Below are positions 6,404-11,503 of a DNA stretch of 11,503 nt, piece after piece (within the stretch, counting starts at the first letter, position 1; each line of letters opens with the position of its first letter). The stretch comes from JAZDPK01 sp043797615 (GTDB taxonomy: Bacteria; Patescibacteriota; Patescibacteriia; UBA11705; JABHMO01). Under the pieces are notes generated by a model. That model was given only the letters and a program-made list of their open reading frames with translations, made no database searches and was not told the DNA's origin. The stretch is taken from the NCBI GenBank assembly GCA_043797615.1, contig JAZDPK010000059.1:1-11503 (forward strand). Direction: 5' to 3'. A program made the translations under genes and the position numbers.

Positions 6404-7678
6404 ATGAAATTAAAACTGTTCGATTACGATTTGCCGAAGGAATTGATCGCCCAAACGCCGGCTGTTCCGCGCGACCGCTCGCGGCTTTTGGTTTACAACC
6501 ATGTCGGCCGAAGTTTTCCTGACCGCCGTAATTTCCCTGGCCACCATAGCATTTGCGACGGTGGCAATGAAGGCGGTAACGAAGGCCGAGCAAAAACGAA
6601 AAAAATCGTTCACGATCGTTTTTATAATCTGCCGAAATATTTGACAAACAACGATGTTTTAGTTTTTAACAACACCAAAGTTTTTCCGGCGCGCTTGCTT
6701 GGAAATAAGCTGAGCGGGGGTAAAGCGGAGGTCCTTTTGTTAAAGAAAATCGAAAGGGATGGCCGACAGGCCGGCCGACTTGTCGACCGTAGTTTTAACG
6801 AAGGTCGAAGCTCGAAGTGCGAAGGCTGGGAGAGCATGGTCGGCTGCACAAGGCCGAAAGCAGGCTTAAAACTGCGTTTTGCGCATGGTTTACAGGCGGA
6901 AGTGATCAATCAGCTTTCGGAAAAAACCTGGCTTATTAAGTTTAATTTTAAGGGCGATAAATTTAACGCCATTTTAAATCAAATCGGTCAAACGCCATTG
7001 CCGCCGTACATTGCATCAAAAAATCAAGAAAACAAAAAATCAAAACAACAAAACAGCAAAATACAAAATCAATATCAGACTGTTTATGCAAAAACTGTCG
7101 GTTCTGCCGCCGCGCCGACCGCCGGATTGCATTTTACGAAAAATTTATTGAATAAAATCAAAAAACAAGGTTGCGAAATCGAGTTTGTCACATTGCACGT
7201 CGGGCTTGGCACGTTCAATCCGGTAAACACGGAAAACATCGAGAACTATAAAATACATTCCGAATGGGCGAGCGTTGACAAGGCGACGATCAAAAGATTG
7301 ATCAACGCGAAACGAAAAGGCAAGCGCATCATTGCCGTGGGCACGACTTCGACGCGCGTGCTTGAAACGGTGTTCAACTCTGCTACCTTGCTACGTAGCA
7401 TAGAAGCAACAAAAGAAACATCCACCGGCACTTCCATGATTAGAAGCATGGCAGTAAAGGATTTTAACAATAACATTTCAACCTTTATTTACCCGGGCTA
7501 CAAATTCAATTTCGTCGACGCGATGATCACGAATTTCCATTTGCCGAGATCAAGCTTGCTCATGCTCGTGTCCGCGTTCATCGGACGAACGAATGCGATG
7601 AAAATTTATCAAACGGCGATAAAAATGAAATACCGGTTTTTCAGCTTCGGCGACGCGATGCTGTTGACAAAAAAATAA
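6404..7678 (+). CDS. queA: S-adenosylmethionine:tRNA ribosyltransferase-isomerase, with in-frame insertions
   Basis: QueA transfers and isomerises the ribosyl group of SAM onto preQ1 at tRNA position 34, making epoxyqueuosine. All conserved blocks are present: D-Y-D-L-P-K-E-L-I-A-Q, R-D-R-S-R-L-L-V, F-N-N-T-K-V-F-P-A-R-L, P-L-P-P-Y-I, Y-Q-T-V-Y-A, A-A-P-T-A-G-L-H-F-T, T-L-H-V-G-L-G-T-F, H-S-E, V-G-T-T-S-T-R-V-L-E-T, F-I-Y-P-G-Y, T-N-F-H-L-P and Y-R-F-F-S-F-G-D-A-M. At 424 residues it is about 70 longer than E. coli QueA (356). The surplus lies in four places between conserved blocks: about residues 33-64, 121-141, a Lys/Gln/Asn-rich run near 205-224, and 324-357. The first three-phase-preserving extras sit over palindromic DNA, as described separately. 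The frame is unbroken, so the enzyme is likely functional. The ATG lacks a Shine-Dalgarno and appears leaderless. Confidence 0.95.
   Translation: MKLKLFDYDLPKELIAQTPAVPRDRSRLLVYNHVGRSFPDRRNFPGHHSICDGGNEGGNEGRAKTKKIVHDRFYNLPKYLTNNDVLVFNNTKVFPARLLGNKLSGGKAEVLLLKKIERDGRQAGRLVDRSFNEGRSSKCEGWESMVGCTRPKAGLKLRFAHGLQAEVINQLSEKTWLIKFNFKGDKFNAILNQIGQTPLPPYIASKNQENKKSKQQNSKIQNQYQTVYAKTVGSAAAPTAGLHFTKNLLNKIKKQGCEIEFVTLHVGLGTFNPVNTENIENYKIHSEWASVDKATIKRLINAKRKGKRIIAVGTTSTRVLETVFNSATLLRSIEATKETSTGTSMIRSMAVKDFNNNISTFIYPGYKFNFVDAMITNFHLPRSSLLMLVSAFIGRTNAMKIYQTAIKMKYRFFSFGDAMLLTKK
6504..6589 (+). repeat. Periodic hairpin element inserted in frame in queA (element 1)
   Basis: Three six-base blocks pair perfectly around a centre near 6552: TCGGCC (6504-6509) with GGCCGA (6584-6589), ACCGCC (6522-6527) with GGCGGT (6572-6577), and GCCACC (6540-6545) with GGTGGC (6560-6565). 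Blocks are 18 bases apart on the left arm and 12 bases apart on the right. The right arm is a 12-base tandem repeat (GGTGGCAATGAA, then GGCGGTAACGAA). All spacings are multiples of three, so the host frame is kept. It adds about 32 residues absent from ordinary QueA. Confidence 0.75.
6774..6826 (+). repeat. Second palindromic in-frame insertion in queA (element 2)
   Basis: TCGACC (6783-6788) pairs with GGTCGA (6803-6808) around a 14-base loop. Outside it ACTT (6778-6781) pairs with AAGT (6815-6818) and GCC (6774-6776) with GGC (6824-6826). GGCCGAC is also directly repeated at 6761-6767 and 6773-6779. The DNA encodes about residues 121-141, which have no counterpart between the conserved E-V-L-L-L and W-E blocks of QueA. 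The CGAAGG-containing arm resembles palindromic repeats I recall from Parcubacteria genomes. Confidence 0.6.
7041..7070 (+). repeat. CAAAA-based low-complexity repeat in queA
   Basis: CAAAACAA, CAAAACAG, CAAAATA and CAAAATC follow one another, part of an A/C-rich run from about 7021 to 7075 with very few G or T. It encodes a Lys/Gln/Asn/Ser stretch in the variable loop between P-P-Y-I and Y-Q-T-V-Y of QueA, about eight residues longer than usual. Confidence 0.55.
7379..7450 (+). repeat. Third insertion with a 12-bp palindrome in queA (element 3)
   Basis: TGCTACGTAGCA (7389-7400) is a perfect 12-bp palindrome, extended by CT/AG beyond one mismatch. TAGAAGCA follows at 7401-7408 and recurs 40 bases later at 7441-7448. 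CCATG and CATGG flank that second copy. The region encodes roughly residues 324-350, between V-L-E-T and F-I-Y-P-G-Y, where the product is about 20 residues longer than I expect. Boundaries are approximate. Confidence 0.45.
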
Positions 7679-7690
7679 AATTGATATAAC
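7664..7690 (+). promoter_or_regulatory. Promoter in the end of queA for the receiver-like gene
   Basis: A consensus TTGACA (7664-7669) lies in the last codons of queA, followed after 15 bases by TATAAC (7685-7690) preceded by TGA, an extended -10. The spacer is two bases short of ideal. It would start near 7697 and give a leader of about 47 bases. Confidence 0.55.
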
Positions 7691-7743
7691 ATATCCTTAA
7701 TAAACCGTTTTTTACAATCAAACATTAAAGGAAGGAGGACGAA

Positions 7744-8094
7744 ATGATTTCTAAACTCGGATACATGCCGGATCCGAAACGCAAGCGAATCGCGGTGATC
7801 GCCAATACGCACGAACAATTGAAAATGTACAAGCAGATTTTCAAAAATTTGCGAGAATCATGCAGCTTCAGGTTCGTCTGGAAGCCGGAAGAAGCGCTGA
7901 GGATTATGGAAAATCATCATTACGACATCGTCATCATTGAGGAAATCCCGTGCGAAACGATCGGACCCGACATCATGCAAACGCGCGACCCCAGCACCAG
8001 ATTTTTGTTCATCTCTTCGCACGGAACTTGCGCATTAAAAATGAGCGAAGGCGATATTTTTTCAACGTCGGAAGCAGCATCAATACATTTCTGA
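7744..8094 (+). CDS. Degenerate receiver-like protein, probably 3' frameshifted
   Basis: The readable product is 116 residues. The start is fixed by GGAGG (7734-7738) five bases before the ATG, the strongest ribosome-binding site in the window. From residue 14, K-R-I-A-V-I-A, an amphipathic helix, D-I-V-I-I-E-E (61-67) and R-F-L-F-I-S-S-H-G (86-94) follow the beta-alpha pattern of response-regulator receiver domains. The acidic pair after strand one is absent (A-N-T), and Glu66 stands where the phosphorylated Asp would be, so it cannot be a normal phospho-receiver. After residue 105 the frame runs into S-T-S-E-A-A-S-I-H-F and stops, whereas the -1 frame from the T6 run at 8057-8062 continues as F-F-N-V-G-S-S-I-N-T-F-L, ending at 8129, and completes the last strand and helix. 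This may be a pseudogene, a recoded gene or a sequence error. No output domain is present and no partner kinase is nearby. Confidence 0.65.
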   Translation: MISKLGYMPDPKRKRIAVIANTHEQLKMYKQIFKNLRESCSFRFVWKPEEALRIMENHHYDIVIIEEIPCETIGPDIMQTRDPSTRFLFISSHGTCALKMSEGDIFSTSEAASIHF

Positions 8095-8129
8095 ACTGCT
8101 TCACGGCACTGCTATCGACGGAAAAATAG
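8055..8129 (+). other. Alternative-frame C-terminal extension of the receiver-like gene
   Basis: In the -1 frame relative to the upstream gene, these codons read F-F-N-V-G-S-S-I-N-T-F-L-N-C-F-T-A-L-L-S-T-E-K after the T run and stop with TAG at 8127-8129, five bases before the terminator stem. The hydrophobic pattern fits the last strand and helix of a receiver fold much better than the frame actually read. Confidence 0.5.
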
Positions 8130-8134
8130 CCACT

Positions 8135-8164
8135 AAGCGCGGCAAACCAACTTGTCGCGCTTTT
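8135..8164 (+). terminator. Terminator after the receiver-like gene
   Basis: AAGCGCGGCAA (8135-8145) pairs with TTGTCGCGCTT (8152-8162), 11 pairs including one G-U, around the loop ACCAAC, and is followed by TT and then CTAAT. This is a classic GC-rich intrinsic terminator. Confidence 0.88.
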
Positions 8165-8177
8165 CTAATCCGAATTT

Positions 8178-8205
8178 TTGTGTTTTTCAATGAATTTGCT
8201 ATAAT
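8178..8205 (+). promoter_or_regulatory. AMMECR1 promoter, leaderless
   Basis: TATAAT (8200-8205) is preceded by TGC, a full extended -10, with TTGTGT (8178-8183) as a poor -35 at 16 bases. The last -10 base is seven bases before the ATG at 8213, so transcription should begin at or next to the A of the start codon. Confidence 0.7.
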
Positions 8206-8212
8206 ATTTCAT

Positions 8213-8749
8213 ATGCAATTCACCCAAGCGGAGAAAAAAATCTTATTGGAATACAGCCGCCGGATTTTGATTCGCGCTGTTCAAAATGGCGAGCTCGTCG
8301 CCGAAGCGTGCGCGAATGAAAAATTTCTAGCCAAGGCCGGCGTATTCGTCAGCTTGCATAAAAACCAGGAACTTCGAGGATGCATAGGTTATATCGAGCC
8401 GATCGCGTCAATCTGGGACGCAGCGCGTGAAAACACCGTTGCCGCCGCCAGGAATGATTTTCGCTTTCCGCCGGTAAGCGTTGACGAATTGGCTAAAATC
8501 AAAATCGAAATTTCCATTTTAACTCCACCGGAGGAATGCGATTTACACGATATTGAAGCTGGCGAAGACGGCGTTATCGTTGAGCAAGGCGCCGGCAAAG
8601 CCACTTATCTGCCGCAGGTATGGAAAAGCTTCGCGAACAAAGACGATTTTTTCAATTCGCTGTGCGCCAAAGCCGGCTTGGATGAAAACTGCTGGAAAAA
8701 CAGGCGAACAAAATTTTTCAGATACCGAGCAATCGTGTTCAACGAATAG
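8213..8749 (+). CDS. AMMECR1 domain protein
   Basis: Encodes 178 residues, nearly all one AMMECR1 domain. The signature L-R-G-C-I-G is at residues 54-59, followed by Y-I-E-P, an A-A-R-E-N-T-V-A-A-A-R-N-D-F-R-F-P-P-V run, I-E-I-S-I-L-T-P-P-E, and G-V-I-V-E-Q-G near residue 125 with L-P-Q-V-W after it. Family members are widespread from bacteria to humans; the molecular activity is not settled, and in many bacteria the domain occurs with Memo and a radical SAM protein. Neither partner is in this window, so this is a stand-alone copy. An in-frame GTG at 8180 would add 11 residues, but the -10 box lies inside that extension, so ATG 8213 is the likely start. The TAG stop overlaps the first unit of an 8-bp repeat. 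Confidence 0.92.
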   Translation: MQFTQAEKKILLEYSRRILIRAVQNGELVAEACANEKFLAKAGVFVSLHKNQELRGCIGYIEPIASIWDAARENTVAAARNDFRFPPVSVDELAKIKIEISILTPPEECDLHDIEAGEDGVIVEQGAGKATYLPQVWKSFANKDDFFNSLCAKAGLDENCWKNRRTKFFRYRAIVFNE

Positions 8750-8769
8750 AAATATAGAAATAAGGAAAT
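8746..8769 (+). repeat. 8-bp tandem repeat in a purine-rich spacer
   Basis: ATAGAAAT, ATAGAAAT and AAGGAAAT occur back to back, starting within the AMMECR1 stop codon. Looser copies (GGAAATAG, TAGAAATAAG, AAGAAATTAG) continue to about 8818. The spacer 8750-8883 otherwise holds no convincing gene. Confidence 0.6.
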
Positions 8770-8777
8770 AGTAATTG

Positions 8778-8853
8778 GAAATAGGTTTAGAAATAAGAAG
8801 CAAGAAATTAGGAATATAACATGAACGAAAAAACAAATATCCAAACCTATTTC
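8778..8853. repeat. 11-bp inverted repeat before the exoribonuclease gene
   Basis: GAAATAGGTTT (8778-8788) and AAACCTATTTC (8843-8853) are exact inverted copies with a 54-base loop. A stem this AT-rich with so long a loop is a weak terminator at best. It could join distant parts of the spacer or mark the edges of an inserted piece. Confidence 0.5.
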
Positions 8854-8883
8854 TATTTACCATTTATCTAATTCCATCAACTT

Positions 8884-9822
8884 ATGAAACAAAAATTCGT
8901 CAACGAGCTCAAATTCGGCGACAAGCTGAACAACGAGCAATTCGCCGTCAAAAACGTGCGCTACGGCAAGACCGCGAACGGCAAGGATTACATCGACCTT
9001 GCTTTGACCGACAAGACCGGCGAAATCGCCGCGAAAATCTGGGAAGACTGCATTGGCAGCTGCGATCATGTTGAAAACGGCGACGTGGTCGAGCTTTCCG
9101 GCGTTATCGAGGAATTCCGCGACAAATTGCAATTGCGCGTGACTTTCATGCAAAAAGAAAAAGACATCGCGCTGGAAAATTTCCTGCCGACGACGAAAAA
9201 GGATATTGATGTCCTCTGGCAGATTTTGGAAGCGAAAATTTTCGACGTTAAAGACAAAAACCTTAAAAAATTGCTTGAACATTTTTTTACCGACGAAGAG
9301 TTCGTAAAAAAATTCAAACAATCGCCGGCCGCGGAACGGCTGCATCACGCTTATCTCGGCGGGCTTTTGGAACACACGGTTGAAATGCTGAATCAGCTTG
9401 ACCCGCTGATTATTGATTTTCCGATTCTGAACAAAGATCTGATGATCGCCGGCGTTATTTTGCACGACATCGGCAAGACAGAGGAGCTGACGGTCAGCCA
9501 GGCGATTATCCGAACGACCGCCGGCCATCTCATCGGCCACCTGACGCAGGGCGCGCTCCTGGTGGACAAAGCGATCGACAAAATAAAAAAATTCCCAACG
9601 GATCTGCGCGGTAAATTGATCAACATGCTCATCAGCCACCATGAAAAAATGGAATTCGGCTGCCCGGTCAAACCAATGACCCGCGAAGCGTACGCGCTGT
9701 GCCACTTGGACAATTTATCCGCGAAAATCAACATGGCCGACCGGGTCATCGGCGAGAGCCAAGGCAACGGCGAATTCACCGATTACAATCACGCGCTGGA
9801 AACAAGATTATATATCAAATAA
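8884..9822 (+). CDS. YhaM-like 3'-5' exoribonuclease (OB-fold plus HD domain)
   Basis: Encodes 312 residues, the usual length of YhaM proteins (about 314 in Bacillus). Residues about 10-105 form a nucleic-acid-binding OB-fold (Y-I-D-L-A-L-T-D-K-T-G-E-I-A-A-K-I-W and G-D-V-V-E-L-S-G-V-I). The HD metal-phosphohydrolase domain runs from about 145 to 290, with H154-H155, H-T after L-L-E, the H194-D195 pair in L-H-D-I-G-K, G-H-L-I-G-H and I-S-H-H-E. YhaM trims single-stranded RNA or DNA from the 3' end with Mn2+. The C-terminal L-D-N-L-S-A-K-I-N helix is also typical. The start lacks a Shine-Dalgarno; a poor -10 (TCTAAT, 8867-8872) lies eleven bases upstream, consistent with a leaderless or nearly leaderless mRNA. 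It is more GC-rich than the first half of the window. Confidence 0.9.
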   Translation: MKQKFVNELKFGDKLNNEQFAVKNVRYGKTANGKDYIDLALTDKTGEIAAKIWEDCIGSCDHVENGDVVELSGVIEEFRDKLQLRVTFMQKEKDIALENFLPTTKKDIDVLWQILEAKIFDVKDKNLKKLLEHFFTDEEFVKKFKQSPAAERLHHAYLGGLLEHTVEMLNQLDPLIIDFPILNKDLMIAGVILHDIGKTEELTVSQAIIRTTAGHLIGHLTQGALLVDKAIDKIKKFPTDLRGKLINMLISHHEKMEFGCPVKPMTREAYALCHLDNLSAKINMADRVIGESQGNGEFTDYNHALETRLYIK

Positions 9823-9943
9823 AAATTGAATTTATTTTTTTTGTTGATTTAATTATTGATTATTTTATATTGTTTGGAGTTTGATTATTGTTGATTGGTT
9901 ATTTATTGTTTAGCGCTTGTTTATTAGTCATTGGTTATTTTTT
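9823..9943 (+). other. Cytosine-depleted T/G-rich spacer, no gene seen
   Basis: Between the exoribonuclease stop and the glycosyltransferase ATG there are 164 bases with only about five C residues. ATTGGTTATTT occurs at 9894-9904 and again at 9930-9940, with looser TTGATTATTG copies before. There is no terminator-like stem. I see no gene or RNA here. Confidence 0.6.
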
Positions 9944-9979
9944 AGAATAATTAGGTTAATTAGAACAATTAGAATAATT
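9944..9979 (+). repeat. Four 9-bp tandem repeats upstream of the glycosyltransferase
   Basis: AGAATAATT, AGGTTAATT, AGAACAATT and AGAATAATT are contiguous, ending seven bases before the ATG at 9987. The last unit contains AATAAT (9973-9978), five of six bases of a -10 box at a leaderless distance from the ATG. There is no matching -35. Confidence 0.65.
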
Positions 9980-9986
9980 TTTCATT

Positions 9987-11258
9987 ATGCCTGACCGCTT
10001 CGGCTACGGCGACAAAAAAATAAACCTGGTCATGTTCAACATGTCCACCTTTTTCGATTGGGACGAAAGCGTTTACCTGGGTCGGCACCGCTTCCTGGAC
10101 CGGTTTTTCGACTGGAGCGGCGGCAAAGTCAACCGCAACTACCACATTTTGCACGGCCTGGCAAAGGACGAACGGATTGAAAAAATAATCGGCGTTGATT
10201 TCCTGCCGGTCGGATTGCGCAAAGCCGTTGGCCATTACGTTAAAAATATTTTATTCGAGGCGAAAAACGTCGAAATCGTTTACGGCGACCTGACCAGCGC
10301 CTGCTACCGGCGCAGCGAAAAAATCTACGCTTATACCACGGTCGATTCGCTGTTTTCCTTCAAAATCGTGGCGGCCGAATTGCGGCGCATCGAAAAAATT
10401 CTGAATTTGAAAAATATCGTATTATGGTCGTACAATCCGATGTTCACGGAATACTTCGGCAAGCTGAACGAGAAGCTTTCGGTGTTCGACACGGTCGACA
10501 ACTGGGCCGAGCACCCGAGCTACACCAAGCTCATGAGCCGCAACCGGCTGATTGAAAATTACAAAATCATTTCGGACAAAGCGGATCTGATTTTCACCGT
10601 TTCGAGCGAGCTGAAAGGCTTTTACGAAAACTTGGACAGATTCCGCGGCGTTCATTGGGTGCCAAACGGCGTTGATTTCGCCCATTTCAACGACGCGAAA
10701 AAAATCAGCGTTGCCAACGAGCTTGATAAATTGAAACGGCCGATCATCGGCTACCTCGGCACGATTCAGGAAAGGATCGATTTTGATTTGATAAAAAAGA
10801 TGGCGCTGGCGCATCCGGATAAAACCGTCGCGCTCTGCGGACCGGTCTGGCCGTCGGTTAAAAAAGAATTGATTAAATTTTCCAATTTGAAAAATATCGT
10901 TTTCTGCGGCCGGATCCATTATGAAGACGCGCCGAGCTACGTGAACAAATTCGACGTCGCGATCATTCCGCACAGGCAGGACAAATTCACCGATTCGATG
11001 AATCCGATGAAACTGTACGATTACCTGGCCTGCGGCAAGCCGGTGGTCGCGATGAAGAGCGCGGGCGCGGACATGTTCAAAAATTTCATTTACACGGCGG
11101 ATAACAGCGACGATTTCGTCAAACTGATCGACCAAGCGCTGAGAGAAGATTCTCCGGAAAAGAGGGAAGCGCGCCGACAGGAAGTGAAAAAGCACTCTTG
11201 GAAGAAAAGAACGGAAGAAATAGCCAAGCTGATGTTTGAAAAGTTGAATAACGATTAA
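9987..11258 (+). CDS. GT-B glycosyltransferase (GT4/TuaH-like)
   Basis: Encodes 423 residues with a two-domain GT-B plan. The N-terminal domain contains the V-F-D-T-V-D-N-W segment and the A-D-L-I-F-T-V-S-S-E-L helix-turn that precede P-N-G-V-D (226-230), the standard hinge of retaining glycosyltransferases. The C-terminal domain opens with I-I-G-Y-L-G-T-I (G255, G258) and carries the donor-binding N-P-M-K-L-Y-D-Y-L-A-C-G-K-P-V-V block from N339, in which the usual second Glu is replaced by Asp345. The pattern is closest to TuaH-type transferases that build surface polymers. It probably adds a sugar from an NDP donor on the cytoplasmic face; there is no membrane helix. Donor and acceptor cannot be named. 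The start has no Shine-Dalgarno; a possible -10 lies eight bases upstream. Its stop codon lies inside the first partial unit of the terminal repeat. Confidence 0.9.
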   Translation: MPDRFGYGDKKINLVMFNMSTFFDWDESVYLGRHRFLDRFFDWSGGKVNRNYHILHGLAKDERIEKIIGVDFLPVGLRKAVGHYVKNILFEAKNVEIVYGDLTSACYRRSEKIYAYTTVDSLFSFKIVAAELRRIEKILNLKNIVLWSYNPMFTEYFGKLNEKLSVFDTVDNWAEHPSYTKLMSRNRLIENYKIISDKADLIFTVSSELKGFYENLDRFRGVHWVPNGVDFAHFNDAKKISVANELDKLKRPIIGYLGTIQERIDFDLIKKMALAHPDKTVALCGPVWPSVKKELIKFSNLKNIVFCGRIHYEDAPSYVNKFDVAIIPHRQDKFTDSMNPMKLYDYLACGKPVVAMKSAGADMFKNFIYTADNSDDFVKLIDQALREDSPEKREARRQEVKKHSWKKRTEEIAKLMFEKLNND

Positions 11259-11503
11259 TCTTATGATCTATTCAGACGAGCTTGGCCAAAATCGTTAATT
11301 AATCTTATGATCTATTCAGACGAGCTTGGCCAAAATCGTTAATTAATCTTATGATCTATTCAGACGAACTTGGCCAAAATCGTTAATTAATCTTATGATC
11401 TATTCAGACGAGCTTGGCCAAAATCGTTAATTAATCTTATGATCTATTCAGACGAGCTTGGCCAAAATCGTTAATTAATCTTATGATCTATTCAGACGAG
11501 CTT
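11254..11503 (+). repeat. 44-bp tandem repeat, about 5.7 copies to the window end
   Basis: The ATG of each unit recurs at 11263, 11307, 11351, 11395, 11439 and 11483, exactly 44 bases apart. The only difference seen is G to A at 11368 in the third copy. Each full unit reads M-I-Y-S-D-E-L-G-Q-N-R then TAA, and includes the 8-bp palindromes TTGGCCAA and TTAATTAA. The match starts at 11254, four bases before the end of the glycosyltransferase gene. It has no spacer diversity, so it is not a CRISPR array. Confidence 0.95.

Noticed and set aside
6404..7678. queA as a pseudogene because of its insertions
   Set aside because: The frame is open for all 424 codons and every conserved QueA block is intact.
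8180..8212. Upstream GTG start for the AMMECR1 gene
   Set aside because: The extended -10 box at 8197-8205 lies inside this extension, so it is unlikely to be transcribed or translated as part of the gene.
8821..8871. 16-codon ORF in the spacer before the exoribonuclease gene
   Set aside because: No ribosome-binding site or promoter at a useful distance, low-complexity composition, and its end overlaps the inverted repeat; probably chance.
8857..9705. 282-residue open frame on the - strand
   Set aside because: It is antisense to the well-supported exoribonuclease gene, has no recognisable domain and reflects codon bias of the + strand gene.
10422..11195. 257-residue open frame on the - strand
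   Set aside because: It is antisense to the glycosyltransferase and has Arg/Phe/Val-rich content typical of a shadow frame.
11254..11503. CRISPR array at the window end
   Set aside because: Units are contiguous and identical with no variable spacers, and no cas gene is nearby.

Overview
The window reads as a piece of a bacterial genome of the Candidate Phyla Radiation (Patescibacteria, Parcubacteria-like). This is inferred from compact, AT-leaning, same-strand gene packing, starts without Shine-Dalgarno sites beside apparent leaderless promoters, a secreted protein of a type I associate with CPR genomes, and palindromic elements embedded in a housekeeping gene. TGA behaves as a stop, so the recoded Gracilibacteria/Absconditabacteria are unlikely. 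All eleven main genes lie on the + strand. No tRNA, rRNA, CRISPR array, transposase or phage gene was seen.

Bases 12-4074 form a surface-polysaccharide operon: a DUF1616-like membrane protein, a long membrane-anchored UDP-sugar 4,6-dehydratase (WbpM/PglF/CapD type), a YdcF/ElyC-like DUF218 membrane protein and a Wzz-like chain-length regulator. A 19-bp perfect terminator stem closes it, and its 3' arm carries the -35 box of the next promoter. That promoter drives a secreted, multi-domain surface protein (4313-5470) behind a leader that is both a possible 21-codon upstream ORF and a foldable RNA.

Bases 5488-8164 hold small or single-gene units. These are a 52-residue TRASH-like zinc protein missed by length cut-offs, a peroxiredoxin-like thiol protein, queA (tRNA queuosine synthesis) and a degenerate receiver-like protein whose 3' end looks frameshifted. 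queA is the most striking gene: its catalytic core is intact but it carries three palindromic or hairpin-forming in-frame insertions plus a low-complexity one, reminiscent of Rickettsia palindromic elements.

Bases 8178-11258 encode an AMMECR1 protein, a YhaM-like OB-fold/HD 3'-5' exoribonuclease and a GT-B glycosyltransferase. The spacers between them are low-complexity DNA with 8-bp and 9-bp tandem repeats. From 11254 to the end the window is a nearly perfect 44-bp tandem repeat that begins inside the glycosyltransferase stop region; each full unit contains an ATG, ten codons and a TAA, as if the 5' end of a downstream gene had been serially duplicated.

Functionally the two ends of the window (polysaccharide operon, surface protein, glycosyltransferase) concern the cell surface. 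The middle is redox, tRNA modification and RNA turnover.
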